A stretch of 64,000 nt of DNA from assembly GCF_001649575.2 (NCBI RefSeq), contig NC_051446.1:24363582-24427581 (forward strand), read 5' to 3'. Below, one piece after another: positions 11,601-64,000 of the stretch (position 1 is its first letter; each line of letters begins with the position of its first letter). Made by a program: the position numbers and the translations under genes. This DNA is from Kryptolebias marmoratus (Eukaryota; Chordata; Actinopteri; Cyprinodontiformes; Rivulidae). The notes under the pieces were generated by a model. That model saw only the letters and a program-made list of their open reading frames with translations. It was not told the origin of the DNA and ran no database searches.

Positions 11601-14205
11601 AGGACTCAACAAACTTTCACAGAAAATGTTTTTTCTCTAGTTCAATTGTTGCAACTATTTCCAATTTTTTCAATCAGGAAACAAAATATAGATTTCTGTA
11701 CGAGAACATATAGAAACATCTGCATGAAAGTTAAGGTGCTGAACAATTTTAAAAGCAGAATCAGACCTCATCAAAATGTCTGCAGTTAAATTTGTTGTTC
11801 CTTGACTAATCAGTCGAACTTCCTGATCCGAGAACTAAATCCAAACACACACAGTCAGTGTGTGTTTGTGTGTTTTCACGAGTGGCAGTGGTCTCTGTCA
11901 GTGAGGCCAAAACAACCCTCTACTTTCCTCAGAACCCAGTTTTTATCTGCTTACATGACACAGACCGACAGGAAGACTGCAGGAAAGAGAAAACGAGCCC
12001 CCTCACTGTAATCGACACATTCTGAACATATTTCATGTCACCTTTCAAAACATTCAGTTCGTCTCATTTTTCCATAAACATGCTGCCTTTTGTGAGGTGA
12101 AAACCTGCAGCGTTCCACCTGTGAGAATTGAGGCTGAGTATGAATAATTCAACAAGAAGCTATTTTTACTCTGCACCTCTCAGCAGAGGGAGGCTCGGAA
12201 TCAAAGTGGAAGTTTGTGTTGCAGAAAGTCACAGTCAAAAAAACTGAACAAGTGGGAAAAAATACAAGTAAAAAGGTATCTATTAAATAAACATAAAGTC
12301 ACAAGACACTTAGATATCAGGATGCTGTTTCTGCATGAAGTCCTGGCCCTCATTTAGTCACTTTGTGTGGTTGTGAATTACAAAAAGGACACATCGGTTG
12401 ATATGAAAATATCGCTTCACATTCATATTTCACTGTTAGATGAACCAGGTGATGGAATTTCATTTAATGCTTCATGATAAAATGCTTTGGGGACACTCAT
12501 AAAGAGGATATGAATACATACTTTAAATAAACTGTCAAAAGTCTATCGTGAATTAGGAATTACAACTTAAACTGTACAATAAACTCTACATTATTGTTGT
12601 GCTACAATCTTTGTGTGACTGATTATAAATTATTCCTTCCAATCTGGAAGAAATAAAAACGTGTATTTGACATCTACGTTTATAAAAACTTCTTTCCTAT
12701 AATATTGAGCCCAAATTTCACAGACATCTGTAATCTGTAGTTAGTTTTCTAATTTTCTGCTTTAAATGTGATGTATTATACTTCAAAAGACAGAAAACAT
12801 TTTATTATGAGAATCTGATCCCATCAGTGAAACACGGCGGCAGTAGAATCATGGTTAGAGTCATCAGGACTAGGACAGCTTTCCATCATGGGCAATAAAT
12901 AAATGAATAGATAAATTTTTGACCTTAACTGAACAAAAATAATCTAGCAGTATGAGAATCCAGCTGTTTAAAGCATCACAAAATATGCTTTTCTGTTTCT
13001 TAGACTGGAATAAATTCCTCCAAGCTGATATGCAGAACTGATAAGATAAGATGAGCTTTATAAGACCATCATTCCAGATGTTTAAAATAAAAAATATCTC
13101 TTACAGATTACACATTTCTGCAGAAATATGACACCAATTTTTAACTGTTTTTCCTCATCTTTTCTTTAGGCATTTATAGTAATTAGTAGAAGGTCTTGTC
13201 AGTTCCTTGAATCTGTCATTAATTTGTCTTGTTGATGTGGTACAAATACGTGGAGTTTACCCTCCTTTCCTGGCAGCAGAGTGCGGGTTTGCAAGCCGAC
13301 AACCAGAGGAGAGAAAAGAGAGAAAACGGGGAGGCTCTGTCTCGTCTAAAAATAGACTCCACAGCAGCACAGCTTTAAATATTTTATTGGCTCTTCATCC
13401 GAAATAAAGAAAGTGAGAGTCGGGGGGGAGAAGAAAAGAAAGATTGAGAGAGAGGCGGAGAAGGATGGGTTAGTGGATTGGGGCTAAAAGGGGTTCGTTT
13501 GAGACCAAAATCAGCACAAAAGGGGCTGTAGACAGAAATAGAAAGCAGAATAAAAGCATTAAATAAAAAGATGAGGGAGGCTGAAGGAATGCTTCCTATT
13601 TATGCAAAATAATGAACTTTTCTCCAGACAGCTGGTGCGTCAAGGCTGATAAGAGGGTTATCCTCTCTGAGCAGAGGACCGCTAACTTTCTGCACGATGA
13701 GATCAAAAATTTCTGATTTACAGCAAAACAGATTAATGCCAAACAGATTTGGACACCGTCAAAGACAAATGGCGTCACATGGAAACTGGAGGGTTTATTC
13801 ACGTTGGCAGAGTTGGTCTTGCTGTCGCTTTGAGGGGGATAAAATGTTGCTTTGTTGCTGCTGTAAGCTGCCCTTCTGTCTGCCTGCTATTGTGCATATT
13901 GTGCTCTGTGCAGCATGCTGAAGGAGAGATAAAGGTTGAAGCCATGTGCACGAGGAGCTGCAGCTTCAAAAATTACACAGTCGGAGCAGACCGGCTCACA
14001 GGAATAAAACAGTGATAAAAACATACAAACATTTGCTGGTGAGCTCTTTGTTCTGTCAGGTGGAGGTGATGGATGAGGCTGAATGTGAAGCACAAGGAGG
14101 GTCATTACATGAGGCCTCTCAGCCTCAACACCTACAGAGAAATGGGCTCCATAATAGCATGAGATACCATCACAGACTGGCAATGATGGAGTATGTTCAC
14201 ACCTT

Positions 14206-14208
<3 letters not shown>

Positions 14209-14236
<28 letters not shown>
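14209..14236. repeat. (CA)14 microsatellite
   Basis: Fourteen perfect CA units. Confidence 0.95.
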
Positions 14237-14504
14237 AAGAGCAAATTAACAGATGTGGGCACATCCCCTCAACACACAGGGCAACATTTCTGCCAAGCTA
14301 CTGTGGAAGGGTCGTTCAATAATCAGTGAAATGTTTGATTTCTTTAAATAAAAACAAGAATTACAGCTGCTGACGTAAAAATATGACAAATTAGGTTTAT
14401 TTTCTATGAAAACCAGAGAAACTGCATTTCCTGCAGAAACGCAGAGCGAACGCTGAGGAAAGAGTGACTTCACTGAAATTTGCTGAAACTGAGTTTTTAA
14501 GGTC

Positions 14505-14630
14505 AGACAAGCAGAACAAAGGTTAAAATGAGCAGAACATGGTAATATTATTAATATTGTAGCTAAAATCAACAAAACAGTAGACAATTGCAGCAAAATG
14601 GAAGCTAAAAACCAAAAAGTAGCAAAAAAA
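14505..14630 (-). repeat. Possible fragment of dispersed repeat family 2
   Basis: Contains GTAGCTAAAATCAAC, AAGCTAAAAACC and AAAAAGTAGCAAAAA, similar to the AGCTAAAAG part of the family but short and diverged. Confidence 0.4.
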
Positions 14631-15410
14631 GGATATATGTGAAGCAGATTCTGTGTATAGCTATAGGAATTTTAAATAAAGTTAAATATTTTTATTGAAA
14701 AAACCCAACCACAGGACACTATTCCTGATCAGCATCATGTGTTCAGGAACCAATGAACCTGGATCCATTTATGATGATTTATTTTGCAGTTGCATCATTT
14801 TCTGCAGTGGAAGATGTATCAGTAACATCATGCGTTTCTGAAAAATTAATAACCTGACATCGAAGCTTACCCTTCCTTCTGATGGGTCCTGAACCGGAGC
14901 TCGTTTGATTTGCAGGGATTCCAGGACTTACTTTAAAGTAATCCAAATCTGCGTGTTTCTCCCCTTAGAAACCAGTGTAAAAACAGCCTCTTTAGCAGCC
15001 CGTCCTGAACGCAGAGCTCTGAGCATTACGGTTTAGTTAAGGACAACTGAGACAGCGTCCTCTAACCTCGGGCCATGTCGGTCACCACCACACATATGCC
15101 ACGGCGCTACTCAGTTTCAGTCTTACCAGTTCCATCTGGGGAACCGAGATCGTTTTTATTTCATCAATTCCCACTGTTCCTGCAGTGATGCAGCAAATTA
15201 ACTCAAACGAACCACATCAGGGTTAAGCAGGGACAAAATACTGACTGAAATTGCTTTTCTCTCTGCAACAAACAGGAGATATTAATCAGAGCTAGTTTTA
15301 CTCCGAGCTGCACACGCCTCTCGGACTTCAAGGCAGATCATTTCAAAAATCAATTCGGCTCCTAACAGTACTTGTTGCAGTCTGCTTGTTAACGCTTCCT
15401 GACTGCTTAC

Positions 15411-62658
<47,248 letters not shown>

Positions 62659-63289
62659 CTAAATGATCAAAAAAATAAAAAACAGGGGACATTTATTGAC
62701 AAGGTACTAAAGAAAAAAGGAATATCTTCAGTATTTTTATGATTTTCATACAATTAGCATAAACACACAGTACATGTGTTTAGCATGTTCAATTGTAAGA
62801 AATAATCAAAAATATTTACACGTTTTAGACAATAAATTGTGGAATAAAATTTTAAAAAATACATCCTCAACAACAAAATATTTAACATATTCAATTCCCT
62901 TAATTTGTTTCAAACAGCATGACAAAAAATTGTATTTATTGTTGTATGCAAGCACGAAAAACCAAATATTTTGCGCTAAAAGAAAAGAAAAATCTTTGCA
63001 GAATTAAAGTAAAGACTTGATCTATATTAACCCATTATTGATCATAGTCACACTGCCCATAAACCCCAGCAACAATAAAGATAACAGCACCGGTGAAGTG
63101 CAGCTATCTTTTATTGCACCGACTCATGCAGGAAAATAATTCATTAATTTCACCAACAGGATTTAATGTTAATTTAAAATCTCAATAAAACCTGGAGCTC
63201 AATAACAGAGCAAGAAATAGGGATGGGAAGTTACTTTTGAATATCTGAAGTGTAATTAAAATGAAAAATCTGAAGACTGTCATGTAAAC

Positions 63290-63314
63290 TTTTATTTATT
63301 TATTTATTTATTTT
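63290..63314. repeat. (TTTA)n microsatellite
   Basis: About six TTTA units in intron 1. Confidence 0.85.
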
Positions 63315-63859
63315 CAAGTAAACATTAACACGGCAAGTTGTTTCCTAAACAATGCTTTTCCAGATAAGGGATCTACTGACCAACTCCCTCCCAACAAAAA
63401 ATAAAAATAAGCAATAGAAAAACTACTCTTAACATCTTTTTCTGCCTTGGTAGTTTATTTTAAAAGGGTTAGCAACAGGTAAGTAAATCATAAAGCAGTA
63501 ACAGAGATTAGAACTCTTTAAGATGCTTTGTTTGCTTTTAAACAGTTTGTTTGCCGACACTCATCGTGCTAAATTAGGCATAAAAAAGGAATTAAACACG
63601 TGTTGCGAGAAGCAGGAACTTCTTAAGTTGGTTTAATGTTCAGAGTAGAGACTGGTAGGAGGACCGGGACGGGGACCAGGACTGGACCGGAGGGGACAGG
63701 GTTGTCAAATATGAGAAGTAAAAAGATTTTTTCTTATAATCCAGTCACATCCAGATATTTAATTTTCACACTTCACTTTCAAAGAACGAGCTCATGAGAA
63801 GCAGCTCATCTATTTTAACTCCATCTGCTGCATCCTGTTGGAGATTATATACGTATATA

Positions 63860-64000
63860 CAGGTGCTGGTCATAAAATTAGAATATCATGAAAAAGTAGA
63901 TTGATTTCAGTAATTCCATTTAAAAAGTGAAACTTGTATATTATATTCATACATTACATACAAACTCATATATTTCAAATGTTTATTTCGTTTAATTTTG
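63860..64000. mobile_element. Tc1/mariner-like element end (cut by window edge)
   Basis: Begins after TATATA with CAGGTGCTGGTCATAAAATT and AGAATATCATGAAAAAGT, a terminal sequence seen in a widespread fish Tc1/mariner-like family. The rest lies beyond 64000. Confidence 0.7.

Larger units (their letters stand above)
1..15410 (-). other. Non-coding, probably part of myo1d intron 21
   Basis: Exon 21 ends in a clean donor at 15410, and nothing upstream of it on the plus strand looks like the final MYO1D exon, so the simplest reading is an intron longer than 15.4 kb. It contains a few repeats listed separately (about 779, 2368, 3690, 5266, 6430, 11320, 14209), a purine-rich tract near 10 kb and some TAAT-rich blocks. 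The remainder shows no gene I can support. Alternatively the final exon is divergent and the leftmost part is intergenic. Confidence 0.6.
62659..64000 (-). other. myo1d: myo1d intron 1, partial
   Basis: Sequence upstream of exon 2 in the direction of transcription. No exon 1 (start Met and the first ~32 residues) was found, so it lies beyond 64000. The segment has a TTTA microsatellite (63290), a degenerate GGACC-rich stretch (about 63660-63705) and the end of a Tc1/mariner-like element at its right edge. Confidence 0.75.

Noticed and set aside
12826..12900. Possible Tc1-like fragment (AAACACGGCGGCAGTAGAAT)
   Set aside because: Resembles the AAACATGGTGGTGGCAGCAT transposase motif, but the similarity is under 30 bp and nothing flanking supports it.

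Overview
This window is vertebrate nuclear DNA, most likely from a teleost fish. The evidence is one intron-rich gene with consistent GT-AG splicing, A+T-rich introns, CA/GT and GATA microsatellites, Tc1-like and hAT-like transposon remnants of the kind common in fish, an L2-tail SINE ending in GATGGA units, and scaffold gaps of Ns. There are no bacterial features. The species cannot be named from the sequence alone.

The only gene I can support is on the minus strand and runs almost the full length of the window. It is an unconventional class I myosin that matches MYO1D (myo1d) from the motor to the tail. I placed 20 consecutive coding exons between 62658 and 15411. They total 2,763 nt, keep one open reading frame through every junction, and give about 921 residues. 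Compared with vertebrate MYO1D (about 1,006 residues, numbering from memory), the first ~32 residues (exon 1, beyond position 64000) and the last ~52 (final exon, apparently beyond position 1) are missing. The exons are numbered 2 to 21 on that basis.

Layout from right to left, which is the direction of transcription: 62.7-54.3 kb holds exons 2-11 (P-loop, switch I, switch II, TEDS site), closely spaced. 54.3-41.2 kb is the 13-kb intron 11, full of interspersed repeats and a 392-N gap. 41.2-36.1 kb holds exons 12-16 (rest of the motor and converter). 36.1-26.5 kb is intron 16. 26.5-24.4 kb holds exons 17-20 (IQ motifs and the start of the TH1 tail). 24.4-15.6 kb is intron 20. Exon 21 is at 15.4-15.6 kb, and 1-15.4 kb is most simply read as part of intron 21.

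The rest of the sequence is intronic. It contains at least twelve copies of one unclassified repeat with a terminal motif like GGGTGATATGCATTCCTT, a second repeat family built on AGCTAAAAG/CTTTTAGCT, several hAT-type MITEs (one with a perfect 8-bp target duplication, two or three nested in older repeats), Tc1-like remnants, a LINE fragment and microsatellites. One of these, (GATA)41, lies 13 nt from the 5' splice site of exon 18. I found no RNA genes, CRISPR arrays or second protein gene, and nothing I would call a wholly new biological system. The most testable novelties are a possible alternative donor at exon 17 that would open a second frame through exons 18 and 19, the microsatellite next to a splice site, and the repeat families.
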